Positions 26,508-35,301 of a stretch of DNA of 64,000 nucleotides are shown in pieces. The DNA comes from Rhizobium sp. BK316. Its GTDB lineage: Bacteria; Pseudomonadota; Alphaproteobacteria; Rhizobiales; Rhizobiaceae. A program made the translations under genes and the position numbers. Each line of letters opens with the position of its first letter. The first letter of the stretch is position 1. The notes beneath the pieces were generated by a model, which ran no database searches, was not told the DNA's origin, and saw only the letters and a program-made list of their open reading frames with translations. The stretch is taken from the NCBI RefSeq assembly GCF_014193695.1, contig NZ_JACHZR010000005.1, forward strand, positions 124,001 through 188,000, in the 5' to 3' direction.

Positions 26508-27125
26508 ATGTCCGCCATGCGCTTTTTTGCTATGACCTCAGCGGCGCTGCCGCTTGCCCTCACCCTGTTCGTCCCTGCCCTTCCTGCCATGGCGCAGCAG
26601 AAGGACGTTATTGTCGAGCAGCCGGCCAATACCGATTCTTCGCCGAAACAGCGTCTCGACCAGCTCTATTCGCAGTTGAAGCGTGAGCGCGACCCGGACA
26701 AGGCGAGCAGCATCGCCAATCAGATCCGCATGGAATGGAACGATTCCGGCAGCGCAACCATCAATCTCCTGATGCAATGGGCCGACAAGGCGATCGAGGA
26801 AAAGCGCAATCCAGCAGCCCTAGACTTCCTCGATGAAGCCATCGCCCTGAAGCCGACCTATGCCGAAAGCTGGAACCGGCGCGCGACGCTGAACTTCGTG
26901 CTCGGCAACTATCGCAAGTCGATGGCCGATATCGAGCAGGTATTGAAAATCGAGCCTCGCCATTTCGGCGCGCTGTCCGGCATGGCGGCTATCCTCGCCA
27001 CAACAGGCAATGACGACATAACGCTCAAGGCCTGGGAGCGCATTCTCGATGTCTACCCCGCAGATCGTACCGCCCAGGATCAGGTCAACACGCTCTCGGA
27101 AAAGCTTGCCGGCAACCGCACCTGA
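26508..27125 (+). CDS. exported TPR-repeat protein
   Basis: A 205-residue protein with a signal peptide (hydrophobic FAMTSAALPLALTLFVPALPAMA ending in AMA at about residue 27; described here in part). TPR-like helices follow, with repeats around ALDFLDEAIALKPTYAESWN and IEQVLKIEPRHFGALSGMAA. The start is ATG 26508 (MSAMRFF), with ATG 26517 as an alternative. It probably acts as a periplasmic scaffold. No operon partner is evident. Confidence 0.8.
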   Translation: MSAMRFFAMTSAALPLALTLFVPALPAMAQQKDVIVEQPANTDSSPKQRLDQLYSQLKRERDPDKASSIANQIRMEWNDSGSATINLLMQWADKAIEEKRNPAALDFLDEAIALKPTYAESWNRRATLNFVLGNYRKSMADIEQVLKIEPRHFGALSGMAAILATTGNDDITLKAWERILDVYPADRTAQDQVNTLSEKLAGNRT

Positions 27126-27203
27126 CAGATCCGGCGCGCACTTGACGGCATAAGAAGGTGCACAATCTTAGCTCGATGATATCGTCACTGTGCGGTTGAA
27201 GCC

Positions 27204-28253
27204 ATGCTTGCCGAAATCTCTGCCCTCCTTGTCCCGATAGCCGCCGCCATCGGCTATTCCTCCTACAAAGCCCGCCAGTTCGAATATGCCAATCCCAATA
27301 TCGGCGAACTGACCGATATCGGCGGCTATCGCATGAATGCCGTGCATGTGCCTCGCCCAGACAGCGCCGATCTTCCGGCTCTGGTTTTCATTCATGGCGC
27401 GAGTGGCAACCTGCTGGACCAGGCTAGTGCCTTCCAAGAGCCGCTGGAAGGCCGTGCAGAGATGCTCTTCGTCGATCGCCCCGGTCATGGCTATTCGGAA
27501 CGCGGCGGGCCGGAAAATGCCCTGCCTTCCGGCCAGGCCGACGCTATCGCCAGGCTGATGGAAAAGCGCGGCATCGAAAAGGCAATCATCATCGGCCATT
27601 CCTTCGGCGGCGCGATTGCCGCGGCCTTCGGCGTCCGCCATCCGGGCAAGACGGCAGGTCTGCTATTCCTCGCGCCGGCCTCCCATCCATGGCCCGGCGG
27701 CATCGACTGGTACTATCATGTCGCAACGGCGCCGGTTGTCGGCTGGCTCTTCAATCATGCAGTCGTAGTGCCTCTCGGCCTGCACCGATTGGAGCGCGGC
27801 ACGCTGAATGTCTTCCGCCCCAATCCCCGCCCCGTTGATTACGTCGCCAAGACCGGCCCGTCGCTGGTGCTGCGGCCGCGCGCCTTTTACAACAATGCCC
27901 TCGATTTCAAAGGGCTTCACGAATATCTGACGGCCAATGCGCAGCACTATTCCAAGATATCAGCACCGACCGTCATCATAACGGGCGACAAGGACGAGAT
28001 TGTCTGGGAACACCTGCATTCGCGGGGCCTGGCGCGGGATATCAGGGGGTCGGAACTCATCATGGTCAGAGGAGTCGGCCACAAACCGGACTATCTCGCA
28101 ACTGACGTCGCCATCGCCGCCATGGAGAAGATTGCCGGCGAGCCGCGCGACCTTGCAGCAATTGCCCGCAAGGCGGAAGAGCGGCTAGCCGGCCTTTCAA
28201 TCGATCAGACCGTCGGAACGGTGCCGCCATCGATGGTATATTCCGCCCCGTGA
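27204..28253 (+). CDS. alpha/beta hydrolase
   Basis: A 349-residue alpha/beta-hydrolase-fold protein. The oxyanion-hole motif HGASGN lies near residue 70, the nucleophile elbow GHSFGG near 131-136, and the late motif GVGHKPD gives the catalytic His near 290. A hydrophobic N-terminus (LLVPIAAAIGYSSY) may be a membrane anchor. The substrate cannot be deduced. Its 3' end overlaps the convergent SDR gene by 49 bp. Confidence 0.85.
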   Translation: MLAEISALLVPIAAAIGYSSYKARQFEYANPNIGELTDIGGYRMNAVHVPRPDSADLPALVFIHGASGNLLDQASAFQEPLEGRAEMLFVDRPGHGYSERGGPENALPSGQADAIARLMEKRGIEKAIIIGHSFGGAIAAAFGVRHPGKTAGLLFLAPASHPWPGGIDWYYHVATAPVVGWLFNHAVVVPLGLHRLERGTLNVFRPNPRPVDYVAKTGPSLVLRPRAFYNNALDFKGLHEYLTANAQHYSKISAPTVIITGDKDEIVWEHLHSRGLARDIRGSELIMVRGVGHKPDYLATDVAIAAMEKIAGEPRDLAAIARKAEERLAGLSIDQTVGTVPPSMVYSAP

Positions 28254-29008
28254 ATGGAAGCGGCACGCGGCGAGGCCAGGAAGGCAACGAGCTCCGCCAC
28301 CTCTTCCGGGCGCCCTGGCCGGCCGATCGATATACCCCCAAGCGAATCCATCAGCAGCTTGCGGCCACCATCCTCGTCAGTACCGGCCTCTTGCGCGATA
28401 CGCCGGATCAGCGCTGTTGCAGCCGTGGTCTCGATGAAGCCAGGTGCTATGGCATTCACCCGAACGCCCTTCGGTCCGACCTCTTTCGACAATCCCTTGC
28501 TGTAAGTCGACAATCCGGCCTTGGCTGCCGCGTAGGCGAGCGTCGCTTCATAGAGCGGCAGCCGCCTCTGGATCGATGAAATATGGATGATGACGCCATG
28601 GCCGCGCTCGATCATGCCGGGCAGGAAGGCCCTGTCGAGCCGCACGGGTGCCATCAGGTTGGCATTGATGTCCGCCTGCCAGTGCTCATCGCTGAGCGCT
28701 GCAAAACCGCCGCTCGGTGCCGATGAACCGCCGACGTTATTGATGAGAATATCGAGACCGCCGAAAGCATCCAGCATTGCCGAGGCGACGCTATTGACGC
28801 CCTCCGCCGTGCTGATATCGGCCTGAACGAACAGTGACGGCATCTGCCCTTCCGGCAGTGGCGAGCGCGCGGTTGTCACGACCCTCGCGCCAGCTGCCGA
28901 AAACCGTCGAACTATCGCCTCGCCCATGCCCTTGGTGCCGCCTGTGACAAGCACACGCTTGCCAATGAACTCGTTCGGATCGAACGGAAAAGCCGGTGCA
29001 GCGCTCAT
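28205..29008 (-). CDS. short-chain dehydrogenase/reductase (classical SDR)
   Basis: A 267-residue NAD(P)-dependent oxidoreductase. It has TGGTKGMG for cofactor binding, NNVGG, the catalytic Ser in HISSIQ, the YAAAK active site and the C-terminal IHGAEYTIDGGT. It starts 4 bp inside the end of the upstream NTF2-like gene on the same strand (29005-29008), so the two form an operon. Divergent from this operon is an HxlR regulator that probably controls it. Substrate unknown. Confidence 0.88.
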   Translation of the reverse strand: MSAAPAFPFDPNEFIGKRVLVTGGTKGMGEAIVRRFSAAGARVVTTARSPLPEGQMPSLFVQADISTAEGVNSVASAMLDAFGGLDILINNVGGSSAPSGGFAALSDEHWQADINANLMAPVRLDRAFLPGMIERGHGVIIHISSIQRRLPLYEATLAYAAAKAGLSTYSKGLSKEVGPKGVRVNAIAPGFIETTAATALIRRIAQEAGTDEDGGRKLLMDSLGGISIGRPGRPEEVAELVAFLASPRAASIHGAEYTIDGGTVPTV

Positions 29009-29334
29009 GCATCGATCTCCAGATGCGTGATGGCACCACCCGCAAGCGTGAAATGATAATACAAGGTGACGGGACTGCCGGGAAAATTGCCGGCGACCAG
29101 TGCAGCCACGACCGGCGTATGAGCTTCACCGGAGATTTCCCTGGGATCGACGGTCACACCATATTTGCGCGTCGTCTCCTCCATCCATTCGCGGATTTCA
29201 GCATGACCCCGCCTGTCTTCGCCCTCATCGCGCACGCTGGCATCAGCGGCAAAGCAGGCGAGCATTCCCTCGATATCCTTCTGGTTCTTGGCAGAGTAAT
29301 AGGCCGACAGCGGCTTCGGAAGCTCTATATTCAT
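29005..29334 (-). CDS. NTF2-like (SnoaL-type) small protein
   Basis: A 109-residue protein with the cone-shaped NTF2/SnoaL fold pattern: helix LSAYYSAKNQKDIEGMLACF, AADASVRDEGEDRRGHAEIR, and terminal strands PVTLYYHFTLAGGAITHLEI. Members include isomerases, hydratases and non-enzymatic binding proteins. ATG 29334 (MNIELPKPL) is used; the open frame begins 20 residues earlier without family sequence. It is the first gene of an operon with the SDR. Confidence 0.83.
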   Translation of the reverse strand: MNIELPKPLSAYYSAKNQKDIEGMLACFAADASVRDEGEDRRGHAEIREWMEETTRKYGVTVDPREISGEAHTPVVAALVAGNFPGSPVTLYYHFTLAGGAITHLEIDA

Positions 29335-29404
29335 TCGCAAACTCCTCTTCGGTTGCTTCCCGAAAAGAATGGGCATAGGCTTTCCAAATGACAAGAACCT
29401 ACAA

Positions 29405-29437
29405 GAAAGTCAGGTACTTACCTGAAAGTAAGGTACT
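29405..29437 (+). promoter_or_regulatory. candidate HxlR operator: palindrome within a 19-bp direct repeat
   Basis: A perfect inverted repeat CAGGTA-CT-TACCTG spans 29411-29424. It overlaps a direct repeat, GAAAGTCAGGTACT (29405-29418) and GAAAGTAAGGTACT (29424-29437), 19 bp apart. The site ends 3 bp before the HxlR start codon, in the divergent promoter region, as expected for an autoregulated operator. Confidence 0.65.
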
Positions 29438-29440
29438 GCA

Positions 29441-29806
29441 ATGACACCCTATTCTGCCGCGACCGGCGTCGAGAACGTTCTGAAGATCCTGGAAGGGCGC
29501 TGGAAGCTCATCATCCTCTTCCACCTCTTCGGCGGCAAGGTGCTGCGCTTTTCGGATCTCGAACGGGCCATCCCCGCAATCTCGCAGAAGATGCTGATCC
29601 AGCAACTGCGCCAGATGGAAAATGACGGCATCGTGCTGCGTATCGTCCACCATCAGGTGCCGCCCAAGGTGGAATATCGCCTGACCGACTGGGGCCAGGC
29701 CCTTTGCCCCGCTTTAGACGCCCTGTTGAAATGGGCAGCCCTGAAGGACAAGGACCTGACCGGCATGGTATTCACTCCCGAGGAGGCCGTCGACAAGACG
29801 GTCTGA
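29441..29806 (+). CDS. HxlR-family winged-helix transcriptional regulator
   Basis: A 121-residue MarR-like regulator with the HxlR signature ILEGRWKLIILFHLFGGK, then RFSDLERAIPAISQKMLIQQLRQMENDGIV (given in part) and the wing VEYRLTDWGQAL. Many HxlR proteins carry an N-terminal redox-sensing cysteine; here the N-terminus has none, the only Cys being in LCPAL. It is divergent from the NTF2-SDR operon, with a palindromic site between them, and probably controls that operon and itself. Confidence 0.9.
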   Translation: MTPYSAATGVENVLKILEGRWKLIILFHLFGGKVLRFSDLERAIPAISQKMLIQQLRQMENDGIVLRIVHHQVPPKVEYRLTDWGQALCPALDALLKWAALKDKDLTGMVFTPEEAVDKTV

Positions 29807-29811
29807 CCCAC

Positions 29812-30528
29812 TCAAGCCGCAAGGTGAATGCCGCCGTCGCAGGTCAGGACATGACCGCTCATGAAACCATTCGAGACCAGAAATGCCACGGCCCTGGCGA
29901 CGTCATCCGGCCGGCCGGTGCGGCCGACCGGTGTGCGCCCGGCAAAATCTTGAAAGACGGCCTGACGCTGCTCGGCAGGCAGGAAGTCCCACCACGGCGT
30001 ATCGATCACACCGGGCGAAACACCATTCACGCGCAATGGCTTCAGCTCGGCTGCGAGCACCCGCACCATCGCCTCGATGCCGGCATTGACGGCAGCCAGA
30101 CCAGCAGTCCCCGGCATGGCGGCCAGCGCGCTGACGGCGGAAACGAAAGTGATGCTGCCGTTCGGCTTCAGGAAAGGCAGAGCCGCTTGTGCTGTTGCCG
30201 CTTGAGGGATCAGCTTCGTCCGGAAGCCCGCCAGCAGATCGGCCATATCGAGCGTTGAGAAGGGGCCGGCTCCATGGCCGCTGCCAAGCGCCAGCACCAG
30301 GTGATCGAACGATCCGAGACCTTCGAAAGCCTGCCTCACCGCGGCGGGATCTCGGGCATCGATGGCAATCGTCGCGATCTCGCCGGAAAGATTGTCAGCC
30401 GACGCCTTGAGCTTTGTCTCGTCCCGTGCGGCGGAGGTGACGCGAAATCCCTGTTCCAGAAGCAGTTTGACCGTGGCGAGGCCGATACCCGAAGAGCCAC
30501 CGATAACGACTGCATGCTGTAATGACAT
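29812..30528 (-). CDS. SDR-family protein lacking the catalytic Tyr and Lys
   Basis: A 238-residue SDR-fold protein. The cofactor loop GGSSGIG, the RVNGVSPGVIDTPWW segment and the end FMSGHVLTCDGGIHL are typical. At the active site, however, the expected Y-x-x-x-K reads L-A-A-V-N (in GTAGLAAVNAG), so both catalytic residues are replaced. It may bind NAD(P) in a regulatory role or use other chemistry. ATG 30528 (MSLQHAVVIGG) is the start; the open frame extends antisense through the neighbour. It is divergent from an XRE regulator. Confidence 0.83.
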   Translation of the reverse strand: MSLQHAVVIGGSSGIGLATVKLLLEQGFRVTSAARDETKLKASADNLSGEIATIAIDARDPAAVRQAFEGLGSFDHLVLALGSGHGAGPFSTLDMADLLAGFRTKLIPQAATAQAALPFLKPNGSITFVSAVSALAAMPGTAGLAAVNAGIEAMVRVLAAELKPLRVNGVSPGVIDTPWWDFLPAEQRQAVFQDFAGRTPVGRTGRPDDVARAVAFLVSNGFMSGHVLTCDGGIHLAA

Positions 30529-30628
30529 GAGAATACTCCCTTGAATGATCTGGCCCCCGACTTGCTTTGCCGGAGACGTTCTCATCTTGCGGAGCTCAAA
30601 AATCGCAAACAGGCCTAATTTTATCCTG

Positions 30629-30638
30629 GTATCGATAC
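30629..30638. promoter_or_regulatory. palindrome in divergent SDR/XRE promoter region
   Basis: GTATCGATAC is a perfect 10-bp palindrome 4 bp before the first ATG of the XRE regulator and about 100 bp from the divergent SDR start. Its place suggests an operator for the adjacent regulator, but no second copy was found to strengthen it. Confidence 0.4.
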
Positions 30639-30642
30639 TGAT

Positions 30643-31497
30643 ATGATGGCCGCTATGGATCAGAAGCTGGATACGTTCGATGCCCGCCGCCGCGAGTTCG
30701 CGGCCTTCCTGCGCTCTCGCCGTGAACGCCTGCGGCCGACCGATGTCGGCCTGCCGGAAGGCTTCCGCCGCCGGACACCGGGGCTCAGGCGCGAAGAACT
30801 CGCCATGCTCGCAGGCGTCGGCACCACCTGGTACACCTGGCTTGAGCAAGGCCGCGACATCCATCCTTCCCCTCAGGTGCTGAATGCACTGGCGGACGCG
30901 CTTCGCCTTGATGAAGCAGAACGCCAGCATCTCATCACGCTGAATAGCCGCCAGTTGCCGCAACCGCTTTCGTCAGCACCCGAGGTGGTCGATGAACCGC
31001 TTCGCCGGATGCTTGATAATCTGGAACATCAGCCGGCTTATGTGCTCGGCCGACGCTGGGACGTGCTTGCCTGGAACCGCGCGGCAGACTTGCTGTTCGG
31101 CGGTTATGACCGGCTGGGGCCGGACGAGCGCAACACCATGCACCGGCTGTTTGCCGATGATTTCCATCGCAGCCTGCTGGTCGACTGGGAGGCCGTCGCC
31201 CGCGTCTCGCTCGCCATGTTCCGCGCCGACAGCGCCCGCTATGCCGGCGACCCGGATTTCGAGCGGCTCATCGCTCTGCTCCAGCAGGCGAGTCCGGAAT
31301 TCCGCGCCTGGTGGCCACGCCATGAGGTCGTGGCTCCGCTCACCGGCGTGAAGCGCCTGAACCATCCGGTCAAGGGCCTGATGGCCTTCGAACACACAGG
31401 CCTTGCGCTGATGAGCCAGCCGGACATGAAGCTGATCGTCTACACGCCTCTCGACGAACACGACACGAACAGGAAACTCGCCGAGCTTCTCGCCTGA
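30643..31497 (+). CDS. XRE-family regulator with MmyB-like ligand-binding domain
   Basis: A 284-residue regulator. The N-terminal helix-turn-helix is the MmyB type: RRRTPGLRREELAMLAGVG, then TWYTWLEQGRDIHPSPQVL. The C-terminal 170 residues (beginning PAYVLGRRWDVLAWNRAADL) form the PAS-like domain that binds fatty acids in MmyB relatives. Two starts are possible, ATG 30643 and ATG 30655. It is divergent from the atypical SDR gene and probably regulates it. Confidence 0.88.
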   Translation: MMAAMDQKLDTFDARRREFAAFLRSRRERLRPTDVGLPEGFRRRTPGLRREELAMLAGVGTTWYTWLEQGRDIHPSPQVLNALADALRLDEAERQHLITLNSRQLPQPLSSAPEVVDEPLRRMLDNLEHQPAYVLGRRWDVLAWNRAADLLFGGYDRLGPDERNTMHRLFADDFHRSLLVDWEAVARVSLAMFRADSARYAGDPDFERLIALLQQASPEFRAWWPRHEVVAPLTGVKRLNHPVKGLMAFEHTGLALMSQPDMKLIVYTPLDEHDTNRKLAELLA

Positions 31498-31559
31498 TTA
31501 TTGTCTGCCGCGGAAGTGACGCCATATCTTTCCCATCGCCGTCCTTCGAGGGGAAATTC

Positions 31560-33302
31560 ATGGACCGCCTTCACAGACAATCCGTCGCCATTCTCGCCGC
31601 CATCTCGCTTTGCCTCGCGCCATTGCCAGCCTTTGCTGCCTCGCCTGCGCCTGTCGAAGCCGAACATGGCATGGTCGTCACTGCCCAGCATCTGGCAACC
31701 GATGTCGGTGTCGACGTGCTGAAGAGCGGTGGCAATGCTGTCGATGCCGCGGTCGCAGTCGGTTATGCGCTGGCTGTCGTTTATCCGACAGCCGGCAACC
31801 TCGGCGGCGGCGGTTTCATGACGATCCGCCTGAAAGACGGACGGACGACCTTTCTCGATTTCCGCGAACGCGCGCCGCTCGCGGCAACCGAGACCATGTA
31901 TCTCGACGCCAAGGGCGATATCGTTCCCCGCGCCAGCCTCGACGGCTATCTCGCCGTCGGCACACCGGGTTCGGTCATGGGATTCGAGACAGCCCGCGAG
32001 AAATACGGCACGAAGAAGCGCGAGGAACTGATCGCGCCAGCCCTGAAATATGCAGCGGAAGGCTTCACGCTGGAGCAAGGTGATACGGCAAGCTTTGCCG
32101 GCAGCGCCAAGCGGCTTGCCAAGGATGAAGAGGCCGCAAAAATCTTCCTCAAGGCCGGCGGCAGCCCCTATTCGCCCGGTGAAAAACTGGTGCAGCCGGA
32201 TCTGGCCGCTGTCCTACAATCGATCTCGGAAAAAGGCCCCGACGCCTTCTATAAGGGCGCACCGGCCGATGCGATCGTCAAGGCGAGCCAGGCCAAGGGC
32301 GGCATTCTCGCCAAGGAGGATTTCGAGCAATACAGGGTGCGGGAACTGAAACCGATCGAATGCAATTACCGCGGCTATGACATCATTTCCTCACCACCGC
32401 CCTCCTCCGGCGGCGTCATCATCTGCGAGATCCTGAACGTCCTCGAAGGCTATCCGCTTTCCTATCTCGGCTATGGATCGACCGAAGCCGTGCATATAAT
32501 GGTCGAGGCCATGCGTTATGCCTATGTGGACCGCAACGCTGCGCTCGGCGATCCCGATTTTATCGACAACCCCGTCTCCAAGCTGCTGGACAAGAACTAT
32601 GCCAAGGAGATCCGCGCCAAGATCGATCCCTACAGGGCCGGTACGTCGGCCAATCTGAAGCCGCTCGGCGGCAAGGAAAGCACGGAGACGACGCATTATT
32701 CCGTTATCGATGACGAAGGCAATGCCGTTGCCGTAACCTATACGCTGAACGGCTCCTTCGGCGCCGGTGTGGTCGCACCCGGCACCGGCGTGCTGCTTAA
32801 CAACGAGATGGACGATTTCACCTCCAAGCCCGGCGTGCCGAATCTCTATGGCCTTGTGCAGGGCGAGGCCAATGCCATCGCACCGAAGAAGACGCCGCTG
32901 TCTTCTATGAGTCCAACGATCGTCACCAAGGACGGCAAGCCCTTCATGGTGATCGGCAGCCCCGGCGGCTCGCGCATCATCACGATCACACTGGAAACGA
33001 TTCTCAACGTCGTCGATTTCGGCATGGACATCAGCCAGGCGGTCAACGCCCCGCGCATCCATCACCAATGGCAGCCGGACACCGTCTACCTGGAGCCCTT
33101 TGCGCTCTCTCCGGATACTGAAAAGGCGCTTGCCGAGATGGGTTACAAACTCGCGGGTGGCAATGGTGCTCCGGTCTGGGGACAGGCGGCTGGCATCCTC
33201 GTCGGAGGCAAAAGCCTTGCAGCCATCGAGAAGGGTGGTGGCGCCCGCTACAACGGCGCAATGGACAGCCGCGCGACCGAAGGCTCGGCCAACGGTTATT
33301 GA
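31560..33302 (+). CDS. ggt: gamma-glutamyltransferase (glutathione hydrolase)
   Basis: A 580-residue periplasmic Ntn-hydrolase precursor with a signal peptide of about 25 residues (ending LPAFAA). The large-subunit motif GNLGGGGFM and the autocleavage site, where T377 of TTHYSVIDDEGNAVA becomes the N-terminal nucleophile of the small subunit, are intact, as is GSPGGSRI near residue 465. It cleaves glutathione and transfers gamma-glutamyl groups, supplying cysteinylglycine and glutamate. It appears monocistronic and converges with the following gene. Confidence 0.93.
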   Translation: MDRLHRQSVAILAAISLCLAPLPAFAASPAPVEAEHGMVVTAQHLATDVGVDVLKSGGNAVDAAVAVGYALAVVYPTAGNLGGGGFMTIRLKDGRTTFLDFRERAPLAATETMYLDAKGDIVPRASLDGYLAVGTPGSVMGFETAREKYGTKKREELIAPALKYAAEGFTLEQGDTASFAGSAKRLAKDEEAAKIFLKAGGSPYSPGEKLVQPDLAAVLQSISEKGPDAFYKGAPADAIVKASQAKGGILAKEDFEQYRVRELKPIECNYRGYDIISSPPPSSGGVIICEILNVLEGYPLSYLGYGSTEAVHIMVEAMRYAYVDRNAALGDPDFIDNPVSKLLDKNYAKEIRAKIDPYRAGTSANLKPLGGKESTETTHYSVIDDEGNAVAVTYTLNGSFGAGVVAPGTGVLLNNEMDDFTSKPGVPNLYGLVQGEANAIAPKKTPLSSMSPTIVTKDGKPFMVIGSPGGSRIITITLETILNVVDFGMDISQAVNAPRIHHQWQPDTVYLEPFALSPDTEKALAEMGYKLAGGNGAPVWGQAAGILVGGKSLAAIEKGGGARYNGAMDSRATEGSANGY

Positions 33303-33313
33303 CAGGCCGGGCT

Positions 33314-34036
33314 TCAGCGGATCCTGACGCGAACGAAATCGCCGTCGATCTCGACGCGCGGCATGGCGCCCGGCACGCTCGGCTGCCGGGCATCGACCCA
33401 GGAAGCTTTTGCCGTCACCCTGTAGTCTATCGGCACACTGTCTCCGAACCCGAGATAAGCATCGAGTGCGCGAGCACGGATCGATACTCTTTCGTCCGCT
33501 TCGACCCTGTCGAAATCAAGGGAAGCCCGCACGGCATCGGCACGGATATCGATGCCACTGGCATGGCCGTCAAAGGTCACGTCAGCCGCTTTTCCGGCAA
33601 TGGCGAGATCGGAGAAATGGCCATCGAGCCTTGCCGTGAAGGCGCTCTGATCGATCCTGAGGGCCGCGCCGGCGGGCACATTGGCATTGACCTCGATCAC
33701 GCAGTCGGACGGGTCCAGCCAGGACGATGCGGCAATATCGATATGCAGGACCGTGCCGTCGACACGCATGTTGCTGTTGTCACGGCAATCGGCGAAGTAC
33801 CAGCTCGAATACCAGGATGAGAACCAGCCCTTGCGTCGCCCACTGAGTGATGCCCCATAAGGCTGGTCGCTTCGCGTGGTGATGTTGATCGAGCTGGCAT
33901 CGCCGCTGATGGCGACGGCCCGTACGCCGGAAAGGTCGGAAATTGCAGTGGTCGACACCTTATCCGGCAATGCGGAAGCGGAGGCTACCAGAAGCACCGG
34001 CATGACGAGAAGAATGGCCATCGGAAATCCGTTCAT
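33314..34036 (-). CDS. secreted DUF4097/DUF2807-like beta-helical protein
   Basis: A 240-residue protein with a signal peptide (MAILLVMPVLLVASASA) and repeated short strands such as AVAISGDASSINITTRSDQP and DIRADAVRASLDFDRVEADE, characteristic of right-handed beta-helix proteins of the DUF2807/DUF4097 group. The segment KGWFSSWYSSWYFADC is unusually aromatic. A strong AGGAGGT ribosome site (34043-34049) supports the start at 34036. It is divergent from the membrane AraC regulator. Function unknown. Confidence 0.65.
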   Translation of the reverse strand: MNGFPMAILLVMPVLLVASASALPDKVSTTAISDLSGVRAVAISGDASSINITTRSDQPYGASLSGRRKGWFSSWYSSWYFADCRDNSNMRVDGTVLHIDIAASSWLDPSDCVIEVNANVPAGAALRIDQSAFTARLDGHFSDLAIAGKAADVTFDGHASGIDIRADAVRASLDFDRVEADERVSIRARALDAYLGFGDSVPIDYRVTAKASWVDARQPSVPGAMPRVEIDGDFVRVRIR

Positions 34037-34170
34037 GATTGCGACCTCCTATCGAGGACACCGGCAGGATGGATTTTCAGGCCCATTTCGAGACCTCGAT
34101 CACGATCCGGGTCGACCGCGAACGCAATCGGGTTCATTCTGAGATCATTGTTGCTGTTCGGATATCACCG

Positions 34171-35232
34171 ATGATCTTTGTTCCCCTGCCCTTCGTCGTG
34201 GCTCTTCTGCTTGCCATCCTGCTCATCCGCATGCTGCGGCAGGGAGATGGATCGCTCGCCGAAAAGCGACCTTTCCTGCTGCTGATCGGGTTCTATGTCC
34301 TCCAATCCGTGGTGATCGGCATCCGCTGGGGCTATGACATCATCGAGATCATGCCTCTTCAGTCGTTGATCGCGACAACGATCGCGGCTCTCGCCTGGGT
34401 CTGCTTCAAGGGGCTGGCCATGGAAGAGCTGCCCACCCTCTCCCGTTTCTGGCCGCACCTTCTGCCGACGGCCGCGATCATGGTTCTCATCGCCCTTTAT
34501 CCTGAGCCGATCAGCCTCGCCATTATCCTGATCTTCCTCGGCTACGGTGCAGCACTGCTCTGGCTTGCCCGGCATGGCCCGGATGCGCTCGTCGCCTCCC
34601 GCCTTGACGGTGCAGTGCTTTCCTATCGTTCGCTGCAGATCACCGGCTTCGCCCTCATCGCTTCTGCCATCACCGACGTCATTATCAGCTTCGATTTCAC
34701 CAAGACCGGTGGCATCCATGCAGGCGCCATCGTAGCGCTCGGGAATGTCATCGCGCTACTGATTCTCGGCACCGCCGCCTCGGTGGCGAGCAGCGGCAGT
34801 ACAGTCGAAGCGACATCCGCGGAACCGCCCCCGCCGCCACCGGCAACGGAGGAAGACGCAGCGGTCGCCGCAGCCCTCGATGCGCTGATGCGCGCTCGTC
34901 AACTCTACCGCGATCCCGAACTCAATCTCAGCCGCATTGCCCGCAGGATGAACCTGCCCGCCCGGCGCGTCTCCACGGCCGTCAACCGCATCCACGGCAT
35001 GAGCGTCTCACAATATGTGAACGACCTCCGCATCCGCGCCGCCTGCGAGCAGCTGATCGGCACCGATCACTCGATAACGCAGGTGATGTTCGACTCCGGC
35101 TTCATCAGCAAGTCCAACTTCAACCGCGAGTTCGCGCGTATGAATGGCGAAAGCCCGACACAGTTCAGACGACGGCGCATCCCCCAGGAATCGGGTGGCA
35201 CAGCGTCCAATGTCATATTCATGTCACCGTGA
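34171..35232 (+). CDS. AraC-family regulator with N-terminal membrane domain
   Basis: The protein has about seven hydrophobic segments in its first 215 residues (starting MIFVPLPFVVALLLAILL), a Pro-rich linker (PPPPPPATEED) and a C-terminal AraC DNA-binding domain (LNLSRIARRMNLPARRVS, then FDSGFISKSNFNREFARM). This makes it a membrane-anchored transcription factor, which may sense an envelope signal directly. I choose ATG 34171, which starts the first membrane helix and leaves a normal gap to the divergent gene; ATG 34069 and the frame's opening at 34039 are alternatives. Confidence 0.78.
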   Translation: MIFVPLPFVVALLLAILLIRMLRQGDGSLAEKRPFLLLIGFYVLQSVVIGIRWGYDIIEIMPLQSLIATTIAALAWVCFKGLAMEELPTLSRFWPHLLPTAAIMVLIALYPEPISLAIILIFLGYGAALLWLARHGPDALVASRLDGAVLSYRSLQITGFALIASAITDVIISFDFTKTGGIHAGAIVALGNVIALLILGTAASVASSGSTVEATSAEPPPPPPATEEDAAVAAALDALMRARQLYRDPELNLSRIARRMNLPARRVSTAVNRIHGMSVSQYVNDLRIRAACEQLIGTDHSITQVMFDSGFISKSNFNREFARMNGESPTQFRRRRIPQESGGTASNVIFMSP

Positions 35233-35301
35233 CAAAGTCGCCGTTCACAAGCAAAGATGCGCGCTCTATGCATGAGCGGCATTCAGCAAAAAGAGATTCC
35301 C

